This document shows, one piece after another, positions 17,301 through 25,902 of a DNA stretch of 64,000 nucleotides. The stretch comes from Streptomyces celluloflavus (GTDB taxonomy: Bacteria; Actinomycetota; Actinomycetes; Streptomycetales; Streptomycetaceae), in contig JOEL01000002.1 of NCBI GenBank assembly GCA_000720995.1, positions 372,001 to 436,000 of the forward strand, written 5' to 3'. The translations under genes and the position numbers were made by a program. A model generated the notes under the pieces. The model saw nothing but the letters and a program-made list of their open reading frames with translations. It did no database searches and was not told the DNA's origin. Within the stretch, counting starts at the first letter, position 1. Each line of letters begins with the position of its first letter.

Positions 17301-17476
17301 CCTGCCCGAGCGGGCGCGGGCGCACCGCGCGCCTCGCCCGCGAGGCCGGCCGCCGCCGATGCCGGGAGCGGCGCACCCCGGTCTGCGGCAAGGGCGCCCG
17401 CCCGGCCCGTCGCCGAGCCCCTCGCCGCGCCCGGGTGCCCGCGGCGGGCGGACCGACAGGTCCTAGAGTGGCGGTC

Positions 17477-17872
17477 ATGACAGGTGAGCGTGATCTCCGG
17501 GTGCTGCTGAGCGGTATGCGGCCCGAGCTGAACGAAGGCCGCTACGTCTTCACGACCGTGGCCGGCCGGATCCCCGACGGCCTGCGGCCCGTGGTGACCG
17601 TCGCCGAACCGGAAGGCACCACGCTGGTCCTCCGCCAGGAGGCGGCCGACCGTGCGGGCCTGGCGTACGGCTACGTCGCCGGCTGGATCACCCTGCGGGT
17701 GCACTCGGCGCTGGACGCCGTCGGCCTGACCGCCGCCGTCGCCGCCGAACTCGCCACCGCCGGACTGAGCTGCAATGTCGTGGCGGGCTTCCACCACGAC
17801 CACCTCTTCGTCCCGTACGACGCGGCCGACGCGGCGCTCCGCCGCCTCGTCGCGCTCGCCGACCGGAGCTGA
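17477..17872 (+). CDS. ACT-domain-containing protein
   Basis: 131 residues forming a double ACT-like unit: N-terminal RDLRVLLSGMRPELNEGRYVFTTV and C-terminal YVAGWITLRVHSALDAVGLTAAVAAELATAGLSCNVVAGFHHDHLFV. ACT domains bind amino acids and usually regulate enzymes; this small stand-alone family has no assigned ligand and resembles the ACT part of DUF2241-type proteins. A TAGAGT box ends 7 nt before the ATG with no ribosome binding site, so the transcript is probably leaderless. It is a single gene between the thiolase operon and a conserved unknown. Confidence 0.8.
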   Translation: MTGERDLRVLLSGMRPELNEGRYVFTTVAGRIPDGLRPVVTVAEPEGTTLVLRQEAADRAGLAYGYVAGWITLRVHSALDAVGLTAAVAAELATAGLSCNVVAGFHHDHLFVPYDAADAALRRLVALADRS

Positions 17873-18019
17873 GCGGCCCGGTCCGGGGCCGGGTCCGCCG
17901 CGCGGGGAGCCCCGGACGGCCGCGCCCGCCACGCCGTCGTGTGCCGCGGCCCCGGGGCCCGGCCGGTCCCACCCCGACGTCCGCGCGGCGGGTCCGGCCG
18001 GGCCACGTACGATGGCGGC

Positions 18020-18520
18020 ATGTCCTTCCTCCGCCGCCGCAGCGCAGCCACGCCCGCCGGGCCTGACTTCGACGTCCTCGCCATGGACCCCGGGGACTGG
18101 CCGGGCAACCTCGGAGCCGGGCTGCTGCCCGCCCCCGACGGCAGCTGCCAGGGCGTCTTCCTCCGCTACGACCTGTTCGGCGGCCGTGGCCCCGCGATGA
18201 TCATCGGCAATCTGCCGGAGGGCTCCCCGGCCCGCGACCTCGACGAGGACCAGGTGCCCTTCGAGGTGGCCCAGCTCCTCGCGGCCCTCGGCAACGACGA
18301 GCCGGTGGTGGTCGTCGAGCGCGAGGACACCCCCGTGATGCACGAGGACAACCTGCTCATCGTCAAGCGCATCAAATGCTCCGAGAGCCGCATCTCCTGT
18401 GCCCAGTTCGACCGCAGCGACGGCGTACTGGTCACCATCGCCAGCTGGGACCGGCCGATCACCGACGACCTCTACGCCCTGCTCAAGCCGCTGCCCGCGG
18501 AGCTCTTCCAGCAGGGCTGA
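18020..18520 (+). CDS. Conserved protein of unknown function
   Basis: 166 residues, soluble, with no signal peptide or membrane segment. After a short basic start (MSFLRRRS) the chain is acidic and includes VPFEVAQLLAALGNDEPVVVVERED and LLIVKRIKCSESRISCAQFDR. I do not recognise a named domain; similar-sized proteins are widely conserved in Streptomyces as hypotheticals. TACGAT lies 6 nt before the ATG, suggesting a leaderless transcript. It converges on the amidase gene with a long terminator hairpin in between. Confidence 0.75.
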   Translation: MSFLRRRSAATPAGPDFDVLAMDPGDWPGNLGAGLLPAPDGSCQGVFLRYDLFGGRGPAMIIGNLPEGSPARDLDEDQVPFEVAQLLAALGNDEPVVVVEREDTPVMHEDNLLIVKRIKCSESRISCAQFDRSDGVLVTIASWDRPITDDLYALLKPLPAELFQQG

Positions 18521-18536
18521 GCGCCGCGCGGTCATC

Positions 18537-18578
18537 CGTCGCGCCCGGTGGACGGAGTGCCGTCCACCGGGCGCGACG
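18537..18578. terminator. Bidirectional terminator, 19-bp perfect stem
   Basis: Arms 18537-18555 and 18560-18578 are perfectly complementary with an AGTG loop. It sits between two convergent genes (stops at 18520 and 18601) and can terminate both. Confidence 0.85.
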
Positions 18579-18600
18579 TGTTTCCGTCACCCGGGCGGCG

Positions 18601-20625
18601 CTACCGGTCCGACGGCCGGACGTCCACGTCGGCCGCCCGCACATAGCCGACGCGGTGCCCGAGCTGGATCTCGTAGTACGCGTCCTTGCCGCGCACGACC
18701 GCGTGCTCGCCGACGTCGAAGGACTTGGCGTAGAAGTAGTCGCCCGTCAGCCGCTGACCCACGGCGTACCGCTGGCCGGCGGCCAGTTTGTACGGCAGCG
18801 GGGTGACGTTCTGGACCGGCACCCCGGCCGGGTAGGCGGCCTTCTCCGGGTACGCCACCCCGTAGACCGGGATGTCGGACCGGCCGGCCTTGGGCGTCGC
18901 GATCAGGCCCTTCGCGTTCACCGCCGTCGGCTGGTGGCGCGGGTTGTGGAACCACGCCCGTTGGCCGAGGTACCAGATCGCCGTCCAGTCGCCGGAGCGG
19001 CCCGCCACCGCGAACCGCTGCCCCGTCGTGGCGCGGGCGCCGGTGTCGTTGACGTCGGCCGTCGAATCGCTGCCGTCCGGGTGCAGCCCGGCGTCCTTGA
19101 CGAGCGGGGCGTCCTCGCGCGGCGCGGTGTGCAGCCGGACCGCGGCGGAGCCGTGCGCCGCGCAGGGCTCACCGCCCTTCTCGCAGCCGGTGTAGACCGG
19201 CTCGTTCCGGTCGTAGTCGGGGCGGATGGTGACCAGACCGCCGTGCGGGCCCGCGGTGGGTGTGAAGGGCTTGCCCAGCAGCGCGAAGTAGTGGCCCCAG
19301 TCCCAGTACGGGCCGGGGTCGGTGTGCATACCGGGGACCGTGGACGGCGAGGTGGCGGGCACGTTGTCGTGGCCCAGGATGTGCTGGCGGTCCAGCGGTA
19401 CGTCGTACTTGCGGCTCAGGTACTTCACCAGCCGGGCCGACGTGCGGTACATCGCCTCCGTGTACCAGGCGTCGGGCGCGGTCAGGAAGCCCTCGTGCTC
19501 GATGCCCACGGAGTGCGAGTTGGTGTACCAGTTGCCCGCGTGCCAGGCGACGTCCCTGGTCGGGACGTGCTGGGCGATCAGACCGTCCGAGGAGCGGACC
19601 GTGTAGTTCCACGACACATACGTCGGGTCCTTGATCAGTTTCAGCGTCGTCTCCCAGGACCCCTCGGTGTCGTGGATGACGATGGTGTCGACGCGCAGGT
19701 CCGCGGGGCGGTCCGCCCGGTCGTGGTTGCCGTAGTCGTTGTCGCCGAACCGCGAGTACGGCGCCGGAACCGACTCGCAGGCGACGCTCGACGGGCACTC
19801 CGGCATGGCGGTCCCGGCCGGGGCGGACGCCTGGACGGCGGTAATGGCGGGGCCCGCAGAGATACGTTTCTGCTGCGTACGGTCGGGAACCAGCGAGGGC
19901 GCGGCGGCCAGCGTGATCCGCTGCCCCGCGTCGGTGGTCCGGGTCTGGCCGTGGCGGAGCAGGTCGTACACCTCGTCGGCGAAGACCGTGCCGCCCTGTC
20001 CGCTGTCCTCGCCGGCGTAGCGCGCCACCGCGGCGTACCACTCGGCCGGGTCGGTGCTGCCGGGGAGCCCCAGCGCGCGCTGCTCGGCGGCGAGCAGCGC
20101 GGCACCGCCGAGCACATTCGCGGCGGGGTCGGTGCGCAGCTTCTCGGCGGGCAGCCCGGTCAGCCGCGCCGCGGTCGGCAACGTCCGCAGTCGGGCGGGG
20201 AGTTCGGCGGGCAGGGCGGCCAGCCGTGCCGTGGGCGCCGTCGCACGGGTGCCGCTACCGTCACCGCGGGCGCCGGCCCGCCGGGCGTCCGTCGCGTCCG
20301 CGCCATACTCCGGCTCGCGCGCCAGCGCCGTCCGGGCGTCGGTCAGATGCATGGGCCCGTAGCCGCCGGAGACGCTCGGCGCGCCGCCGTGGCCGTCCCA
20401 GCGGGACTCCAGGTACGAGACGCCGAGCAGCACACTGCGCGGCACCTGGAAACGGGCGGCGGCGTCGGTGAAGGCCCGCTGCAAGGCGGCGTCCGCCCGG
20501 GTCTGCCCGACGGGCGCGGCGGAGACCAGCGGCACCATCAGCGCCGCGGTGGCGACGGCGGTGGCGGACCTGCGCAAGGTGGGGCGGACAGTTCTCTTCG
20601 TGTCAATCGGGGCGGATTCTCGCAA
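18601..20625 (-). CDS. Secreted N-acetylmuramoyl-L-alanine amidase (amidase_2/PGRP fold)
   Basis: 674 residues. A signal peptide is evident (RRSATAVATAALMVPLVSAAPVGQT). Residues ~45-230 form a helical domain (FQVPRSVLLGVSYLESRWDG...) resembling a lytic-transglycosylase-like region. The amidase_2 domain (~305-480) has DTIVIHDTEGSW, YVSWNYTVRSSDGLIAQHV, DVAWHAGNW, SVGIEHEGF and HILGHDNVPA, giving the zinc His ligands. The C-terminal ~170 residues look like SH3-type wall-binding repeats. It should cleave the muramoyl-L-Ala bond in the cell wall during growth or differentiation. The start is a TTG (20625), chosen because AGGAGG lies 5 nt upstream; no ATG or GTG with a ribosome site precedes the signal peptide. 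Confidence 0.9.
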   Translation of the reverse strand: MRESAPIDTKRTVRPTLRRSATAVATAALMVPLVSAAPVGQTRADAALQRAFTDAAARFQVPRSVLLGVSYLESRWDGHGGAPSVSGGYGPMHLTDARTALAREPEYGADATDARRAGARGDGSGTRATAPTARLAALPAELPARLRTLPTAARLTGLPAEKLRTDPAANVLGGAALLAAEQRALGLPGSTDPAEWYAAVARYAGEDSGQGGTVFADEVYDLLRHGQTRTTDAGQRITLAAAPSLVPDRTQQKRISAGPAITAVQASAPAGTAMPECPSSVACESVPAPYSRFGDNDYGNHDRADRPADLRVDTIVIHDTEGSWETTLKLIKDPTYVSWNYTVRSSDGLIAQHVPTRDVAWHAGNWYTNSHSVGIEHEGFLTAPDAWYTEAMYRTSARLVKYLSRKYDVPLDRQHILGHDNVPATSPSTVPGMHTDPGPYWDWGHYFALLGKPFTPTAGPHGGLVTIRPDYDRNEPVYTGCEKGGEPCAAHGSAAVRLHTAPREDAPLVKDAGLHPDGSDSTADVNDTGARATTGQRFAVAGRSGDWTAIWYLGQRAWFHNPRHQPTAVNAKGLIATPKAGRSDIPVYGVAYPEKAAYPAGVPVQNVTPLPYKLAAGQRYAVGQRLTGDYFYAKSFDVGEHAVVRGKDAYYEIQLGHRVGYVRAADVDVRPSDR

Positions 20626-20985
20626 AAGAGCCTCCTCAAAGCCGGCCCGAGCCGGGACGGTGTGGCGGGTGGTGCGTGAACGGCCGTGCGGGGCGGGACC
20701 GGACCCGCGGTCAGGCCCTAGGGGTACCCCTTTGCCGACGCCCCGTCAATGACCGTGCAGGATTGGGATTTCGCATGTCAGAGCATGTCCCGGGGAGCTT
20801 TCCCGCTGCGGGCTCCCGGCCTGCGGCGCGTCAGTGGAATGGACCAATGTCCGGGCTCCGGCGCGGATCACGAATCTGCGGCGGAGGACACCGGAGGGTC
20901 CGGTTCCGCGCATCCGGGGAGCGGAGACGGGAGCGATACGGCGCGGATACGGAAAGCCGGGCGCGCCGGTGGGCCGAGACGGCTG
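20626..20985. other. Intergenic region (360 bp) upstream of the amidase
   Basis: No gene is supported. On the minus strand TTGACG (20749-20744) is followed after 17 nt by TACCCC (20726-20721), a weak promoter candidate for the amidase with a ~95-nt leader. The -10 overlaps a perfect 12-bp palindrome AGGGGTACCCCT at 20720-20731. I found no pattern convincing for the c-di-AMP (ydaO) riboswitch that precedes many actinobacterial wall hydrolases. Confidence 0.35.
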
Positions 20986-21042
20986 GGCGGAGACGGGTGA
21001 GCGGCGCGCCCGGATCGGGCGCGCCGCTCACCCGTCTCCGCC
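20986..21042. terminator. Terminator with 27-bp perfect stem
   Basis: Arms 20986-21012 and 21016-21042 are fully complementary around a GAT loop. It begins 5 bp beyond the stop codon of the minus-strand phosphotransferase gene (21048), so it is that gene's terminator. The stem is unusually long and GC-rich. Confidence 0.85.
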
Positions 21043-21047
21043 GGCGG

Positions 21048-22181
21048 TCAGCGCGTGCCGACCGCCGCCCGCACCGCACGCCGCGCCATCTGGCAGTCGT
21101 CGTGCAGCCGGCGCAGGAGCAGTCGCTGCTCCTCGCCCGCCGCGGGTGCCCCGGGCTGTCCCGGACCCGGTGTCCCCGTCGGCGCGGGCTCGCGCATGGT
21201 CCGCTGGACCGCGGTTTCGTAGCGCCGGATCTCGCGGGTCAGCACCAGCATCAGATTCACCAGGAAGGCGTCCCGCGAGGCCGGCCCCGCGGCCTGTGCC
21301 AGCTGGCTGATCTGACGGCGGGCCACCGGCGCGTCACCGAGCACCGACCAGAGCGTCGCCAGGTCGTAGCCCGGCAGATACCAGCCCGCGTTGTCCCAGT
21401 CCAGGAGCACCGGACCCGCGGGGGAGAGCAGGACGTTGTTGAGCAGCGCGTCGCCGTGGCAGAACTGGCCCTGGGTGTGCGACAGACCGCGCAGTAGCTT
21501 CTGGAGGTCGCCCAGATCCCGGTCGGTGAGCAGCCCGAGGTCGTGATAGCGGCCGATGCGGTCCGCGTAGTCCAGCGGGGCGTCGAACAGTCCGGCCTGC
21601 GGACGCCAGAGGTTGACCCGGCAGATCGCGCCGAGCGCGGCCCTGACGTCCGCGCGCGCGGGCGCCTCGGACGGATGCCGCTGCACGGCGGCGACCCGGC
21701 CCGGCATGCGCTCCACGACCAGGGTGCAGTTGTCGGGGTCGGCGGCCACCAGCCGCGGTACCCGCACCGGCGGACGGTGCCGGACGAACGCGCGATAGGC
21801 GACTATTTCCTGCCGGAACCGCTCAACCCAGGCCGGGGAATGGTCCAGTAAGCACTTCGCGACCGCGGTCGTACGGCCCGTGGTGCCCACCAGGAGAACG
21901 GACCTGCCGCCCCGGCGCAGCACCTTGACCGGGTTGAACTCCGGGCAGATGCGGTGCACCGAGGCGACGGCGGCGCGCAGCTGGGCACCCTGTGGGCCGG
22001 ACAAGTCGAGTCTCCCGCTGAGCGGTTGGGTGCCCGTCCCCTGCGCCCGCCGGGTGTGGCCGCCGGACAGGCCGTTGACCGCCCCCGCGGCAGCGGCGGG
22101 GGCGAGATACGGCCCGCTGCCTGCGGTGTGCGGCCGGTACGGCCGGGTGGGGGCGGTCACGGCGGACGATGCTGCGTACAT
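21048..22181 (-). CDS. Aminoglycoside-phosphotransferase-family kinase-like protein
   Basis: 377 residues. An Ala/Pro-rich N-terminus of ~75 residues precedes a kinase-like fold: [26 protein letters not shown] (nucleotide-binding lobe with Lys), Brenner motif [13 protein letters not shown] and the metal-binding LLDWDNAG. The family phosphorylates antibiotics, choline, or other small hydroxyl compounds; the target is unknown. The ATG at 22181 has a weak GGGAT site; the frame upstream is open but composition does not look coding. It is divergent from nsdA with a 286-bp shared region, an arrangement worth comparing with other Streptomyces. A 27-bp-stem terminator follows the gene. Confidence 0.85.
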   Translation of the reverse strand: MYAASSAVTAPTRPYRPHTAGSGPYLAPAAAAGAVNGLSGGHTRRAQGTGTQPLSGRLDLSGPQGAQLRAAVASVHRICPEFNPVKVLRRGGRSVLLVGTTGRTTAVAKCLLDHSPAWVERFRQEIVAYRAFVRHRPPVRVPRLVAADPDNCTLVVERMPGRVAAVQRHPSEAPARADVRAALGAICRVNLWRPQAGLFDAPLDYADRIGRYHDLGLLTDRDLGDLQKLLRGLSHTQGQFCHGDALLNNVLLSPAGPVLLDWDNAGWYLPGYDLATLWSVLGDAPVARRQISQLAQAAGPASRDAFLVNLMLVLTREIRRYETAVQRTMREPAPTGTPGPGQPGAPAAGEEQRLLLRRLHDDCQMARRAVRAAVGTR

Positions 22182-22384
22182 GGGTGAGACAGATCCCTTC
22201 GTGCGCCGACGAATTGCGTGCGCGCCCCCGGCCCGGCGGTGGGAACCCGGTGAAGGGTCCCGTGCAGAAGGCCGATCCAGGGCCCCTGCGCAGGGCTCGC
22301 ACCCTGGGGAATGCGGTCCCGCCACGGGGCCGGGGGCTGCACACCTACAGAACACTCGGGCGCGGGTGGCAGACCATCTGGCGC

Positions 22385-22404
22385 ACCCTGGCGAACCCTG
22401 GCGA
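22385..22404. repeat. Tandem 10-bp repeat upstream of nsdA
   Basis: ACCCTGGCGA occurs twice head-to-tail (22385-22394, 22395-22404), about 65 bp before the nsdA start. One-turn spacing places both copies on the same DNA face, as for direct-repeat regulator sites. Confidence 0.5.
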
Positions 22405-22467
22405 ATGGTCGCCGCGCATGTCACGGGCCGTTACTGTCAACTCAGTCGAGGAACCTGGGGGCTTGAC

Positions 22468-24012
22468 GTGAACAGGGAGCCGAACACCCGTCTCGCGGAC
22501 CTTTTCGGCCTGGCGGGCTGGTCCAAGGGAGAACTGGCGAGACTGGTCAACCGGCAGGCGGCGGCCATGGGGCATCCGCAGCTGGCGACCGACACCTCGC
22601 GAGTGCGGCGCTGGATCGATACGGGGGAGACCCCGCGCGATCCGGTGCCCAAGGTCCTGGCATCCCTGTTCACCGAGCGACTCGGCCGTGTCGTAACCAT
22701 CGAGGACCTCGGGTTCGCAAGAACCGGCCGCGCGGGGAAACGGCAGGCCACGGACGGTCTGCCGTGGGCACCCGAGCGGACCGCCGCGGTCCTCACGGAA
22801 TTCACGGGAATGGACCTCATGCTCAACCGACGCGGCTTGGTGGGCGCGGGCGCTGCGCTCGCCGCAGGCTCCGCACTCACCGGCGCCATGCACGACTGGT
22901 TGCACACCGACCCGGCCACCTCGGCCGCCCCCTCCCACGACCCGTTCGCCGCCGGCTCGGCCGGCCGGCGCGATCAGCTCGACCAGATCGGCCTCGACCG
23001 CTACGAGGCGGCCCCCGTGGGGTCGCAGGAGATCGACGCGCTGGAGCACTCGGTGGAGGTGTTCCGCGCCTGGGACGCGGCCCGCGGCGGCGGGTTGCAG
23101 CGCAAGGCCGTGGTGGGCCAGCTCAACGAGGTCGGTGGCATGCTCGCCTACCGCCACCCCGACCATCTGCAACGCAGACTCTGGGCAGTGGCGGCCAATC
23201 TGGCGGTGCTGGCCGGCTGGATGTCCCACGACGTGGGCCTGGAGTCCACCGCCCAGAAGTACTTCGTCATCGCCGCCCACGCGGCGCGCGAGGGCGGCGA
23301 CCGGCCGCGCGCCGGGGAGGCGCTCTCCCGCGCCGCCCGCCAGATGGTCCATCTGGGCCGCCCGGACGACGCGCTGGATCTGATGAAGCTGGCCAAGTCC
23401 GGTTCCGGTGCGGAGAATCTGCCGCGCACCCGCGCCATGCTGTACACCATCGAGGCATGGGCGCAGGCGTCCAAGGGCCACGGCCAGGCGATGCGCCGCA
23501 CCCTGGGCGAGGCGGAGGAGCTCTTCGTCTCGGACAAGGCCGATGCGCCGCGGCCCAGTTGGATGCAGAATTTCGACGAGGCGGATCTGCACGGCATGCA
23601 GGCGCTGGCCTTCCGTACGCTCGCCGACCACGATCCGTCGGTCGCCGGGCTGGCCCAGCACCACGCCAAGCAGGCGCTCCGGCTGCGGGGGAGCGGCCAC
23701 CAGCGGTCGCAGATCTTCGACTACCTCTCGATGGCCTCGGCGTGCTTCATCGGTGACGATCCCGAACAGGGCGACCGGTACGCACGGTTGGCGCTGGCCA
23801 CCATCGGTGAGAACTCCTCCCACCGCACCTGGGACCGGCTGCGCGAGATGTTCCGGCTCACCGGGCAGTACGCGAACTCCGCCGAGATCCGGGCGCTGCG
23901 CGAGGAAATCCAGCAGGTCATGCCGAAGGAGAAGGCCAAGGGCAAGGCCCGGGAGAAGGAGGCGGGACCGGTACCGGAGTGGGGACCGGCGCTGGGCGGC
24001 CTCTCGGTGTGA
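22468..24012 (+). CDS. nsdA: NsdA-like negative regulator of Streptomyces differentiation (TPR protein)
   Basis: 514 residues. The N-terminus (EPNTRLADLFGLAGWSKGELARLVNRQAA...DTSRVRRWIDTGETPRDPVPKVLASLFTERLG, split here for length) forms a helix-turn-helix-like region. After a Gly/Ala-rich linker (~115-150) come helical TPR-like repeats (LNEVGGMLAYRHP, AGEALSRAARQMVHLGRPDDALDLM, RTRAMLYTIEAWAQASKGHG). The sequence and layout match NsdA of S. coelicolor, a negative regulator of sporulation and antibiotic production. The GTG at 22468 is used because GGGGG precedes it by 8 nt and homology starts there. The C-terminus is Lys/Glu-rich. NsdA is confined to streptomycetes and relatives, so this gene is a strong taxonomic marker. 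Confidence 0.88.
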   Translation: MNREPNTRLADLFGLAGWSKGELARLVNRQAAAMGHPQLATDTSRVRRWIDTGETPRDPVPKVLASLFTERLGRVVTIEDLGFARTGRAGKRQATDGLPWAPERTAAVLTEFTGMDLMLNRRGLVGAGAALAAGSALTGAMHDWLHTDPATSAAPSHDPFAAGSAGRRDQLDQIGLDRYEAAPVGSQEIDALEHSVEVFRAWDAARGGGLQRKAVVGQLNEVGGMLAYRHPDHLQRRLWAVAANLAVLAGWMSHDVGLESTAQKYFVIAAHAAREGGDRPRAGEALSRAARQMVHLGRPDDALDLMKLAKSGSGAENLPRTRAMLYTIEAWAQASKGHGQAMRRTLGEAEELFVSDKADAPRPSWMQNFDEADLHGMQALAFRTLADHDPSVAGLAQHHAKQALRLRGSGHQRSQIFDYLSMASACFIGDDPEQGDRYARLALATIGENSSHRTWDRLREMFRLTGQYANSAEIRALREEIQQVMPKEKAKGKAREKEAGPVPEWGPALGGLSV

Positions 24013-24034
24013 CGGGGTGACACCACCCACCCCG
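24013..24034. terminator. Short hairpin after nsdA
   Basis: CGGGGTG (24013-24019) pairs with CACCCCG (24028-24034) directly after the nsdA stop. It lies between the convergent nsdA and PP2C genes. Confidence 0.5.
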
Positions 24035-24116
24035 CCACCCGGTCCGTTACCCCCACCCGGTATCAGATCGGCCGACATCCGGCCGACAGGTCCGCCCGCC
24101 GTCCGCGCGCGGTGCG

Positions 24117-25580
24117 TCAGGCGCCGACTCTGGCGATCAGCACACAGGCGTCGTGCTCGCGCTCGGCGCTGCCGAACTCCTCCAGGACGATACGGACACC
24201 GTCCTGCGCACTGCGCGCCGCGGCGAACCGCGGCGCCAGCGCGAGCAGCCGCTCGGCACCCTCATGGGCGGTGTCCGCGTGGTGCGTACGGCGCGGCGCG
24301 AGTCCGTCGGTGTGCAGGACGAGCAGATCGCCGGGGGCCAGCTGCTCGGTGCGCTGGGTGTACACCGCGCCCGTCGTGGCGCCGAGCAGCACCCCCTCGG
24401 GCGGGTCCAGCGCGCGCCCCGTACCGCCGCGGAAGAGCAGCGGTGCGGGGTGCCCGGCCTGGGCCCACTCCAGCAGACGGGTGGCGGGGTCGAAGCGGCA
24501 GCACACCGCGCTGCCCAGGGCGGGCTGGGCAGCGGTGTCGAGGAGCTGGTTGAGGAATCCCATCAGCGGCCCCGGCCGTTGGCCCGCGACGGCCATCCCG
24601 CGCAGCGCGCCGAGCACCATCGCCATCCCGGAGGTGGCGGTGACGCCGTGCCCGGTGAGATCACCGACACTTAACAGTGTGTTGCCGTCCGGCAGTTGCA
24701 GGGCGTCGTACCAGTCGCCGCCGATCAGCGCCCGGGTGCCGGCGGGGAGGTAGTGCCCGGCGAGGTCGAGGGCGGCCGGGCCGCTCTGCGGGAACTGGAG
24801 GGAGCCGCGCCAGGGCGGCAGCACGGCCTGCTGGAGCTCGACCGCGAGCCGGTGCTCGGTCTGCGCGATATGCCGTTGGCGCTGCAGCGATTCGCGGGTC
24901 TCGGCCACCGCCTGCTGGCTGCGCCGCAGCGCGCTGACGTCCCGCAGCACGGCCCACATGCAGGCGGTACCGCCGTCGGCGTCGAGGACCGGCTCGCCCA
25001 CCATGTGCACCGTGCGGACGCTCGCGTCGGAGCGGACGATGCGGAACTCGCCGTCGATCGGCCGGCCGTCCACCAGACAGTTGGTGACCATCGTCGTCAG
25101 TCCCTCCTGGTCCTCGGCGAGGACCAGGGAGGGCAGCTCGTCCAGGGTCAGCGGACCGTCGGACGGTTCCCTGCCGAACATCGCGAAGAGCTCATCGGAC
25201 CAGCTCACCTCGTCCGTGAGCAGATTCCACTCGGCGCTGCCCACCCGGCGCAGCAGCGAGCCGCGCTCGTGCGGTTCGGGCTCGGGCGGGGCCGCCGGCG
25301 GCTCGGCGTCCGCGACCCCGCCGTCCGCGGTGTCGGCCGGCAGGCCCTCCCGCAGCTGGCCGAGGTGGCCGTCGAGGTCGTCGAGGTGGTGGACGGCGAG
25401 ATCGCACAGGGCCCGCTGCCAGCGCTGCTGCGGGTCGGCGGGGGCGTCGGCGGACGATGCCTCCCGGCGGACGGCGTCGAGGCCACCGCGCAGCCGGCGG
25501 GCCTGCGTGATGAGTGCCTCCAGCGATTCACGCTCGGGCGGCTGGGCGGCGTGGTGGTCCGCGAAGCGAGGGGACGGCAT
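24117..25580 (-). CDS. PAS-domain PP2C-type (SpoIIE/RsbU-like) protein phosphatase, contains a TTA codon
   Basis: 487 residues. An N-terminal helical segment (1-105) precedes a PAS domain (~108-220: LLRRVGSAEWNLLTDEVSWSDELF...EFRIVRSDASVRTVHMVGEPV), a short linker helix (222-255) and a SpoIIE-type phosphatase (260-487) with GGDWYDA (D289) and VGDLTGHG (D307) metal ligands. Such proteins dephosphorylate anti-anti-sigma factors in stress or development signalling. Leu303 is encoded by TTA (24674-24672), so translation should depend on the bldA tRNA, tying expression to differentiation. The ATG at 25580 has a GGAG box 7 nt upstream. It converges on nsdA and is divergent from the HEAT-like gene. 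Confidence 0.9.
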   Translation of the reverse strand: MPSPRFADHHAAQPPERESLEALITQARRLRGGLDAVRREASSADAPADPQQRWQRALCDLAVHHLDDLDGHLGQLREGLPADTADGGVADAEPPAAPPEPEPHERGSLLRRVGSAEWNLLTDEVSWSDELFAMFGREPSDGPLTLDELPSLVLAEDQEGLTTMVTNCLVDGRPIDGEFRIVRSDASVRTVHMVGEPVLDADGGTACMWAVLRDVSALRRSQQAVAETRESLQRQRHIAQTEHRLAVELQQAVLPPWRGSLQFPQSGPAALDLAGHYLPAGTRALIGGDWYDALQLPDGNTLLSVGDLTGHGVTATSGMAMVLGALRGMAVAGQRPGPLMGFLNQLLDTAAQPALGSAVCCRFDPATRLLEWAQAGHPAPLLFRGGTGRALDPPEGVLLGATTGAVYTQRTEQLAPGDLLVLHTDGLAPRRTHHADTAHEGAERLLALAPRFAAARSAQDGVRIVLEEFGSAEREHDACVLIARVGA

Positions 25581-25902
25581 GACGTACTCCGTGATCAGGC
25601 GGCGCCGGGGCCAGGTCTGACAGAAGGGCCGGTCACGACTGTTGCACAGGCTGCGACTGTCCGTAAGGGATTTGGCGGTACCCGTTACGGTGGTGCACCC
25701 GGCATATGCCCCCGGCCTCCCTGGGGCAACCCAGGGCCGAATCGGCGGAATGACCGCTTCCAAGCTAGGCTGCGCCCGCCGCAGGCAGTCACGCCCCCCG
25801 ACCCACGGTGGGAACGATGCATACGGCCCGCGGTCACCGGCAAGAATGCCGGTCGGCGGAAATCCCGTTGCCAGCCTGTCCCCCGCACCGGATGCTGACC
25901 TC
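25581..25902. other. Divergent intergenic region (322 bp) between PP2C and HEAT-like genes
   Basis: No gene is seen. On the plus strand TTGCAC (25642-25647) and TAAGGG (25664-25669), 16 nt apart, are a weak promoter candidate. A near-palindrome CGGTACCCGTTACGG spans about 25676-25690. Neither can be assigned to a regulator. Confidence 0.3.

Noticed and set aside
20626-20985. c-di-AMP (ydaO) riboswitch before the secreted amidase
   Set aside because: I could not identify the conserved ydaO core elements, and the predicted leader is only about 95 nt.
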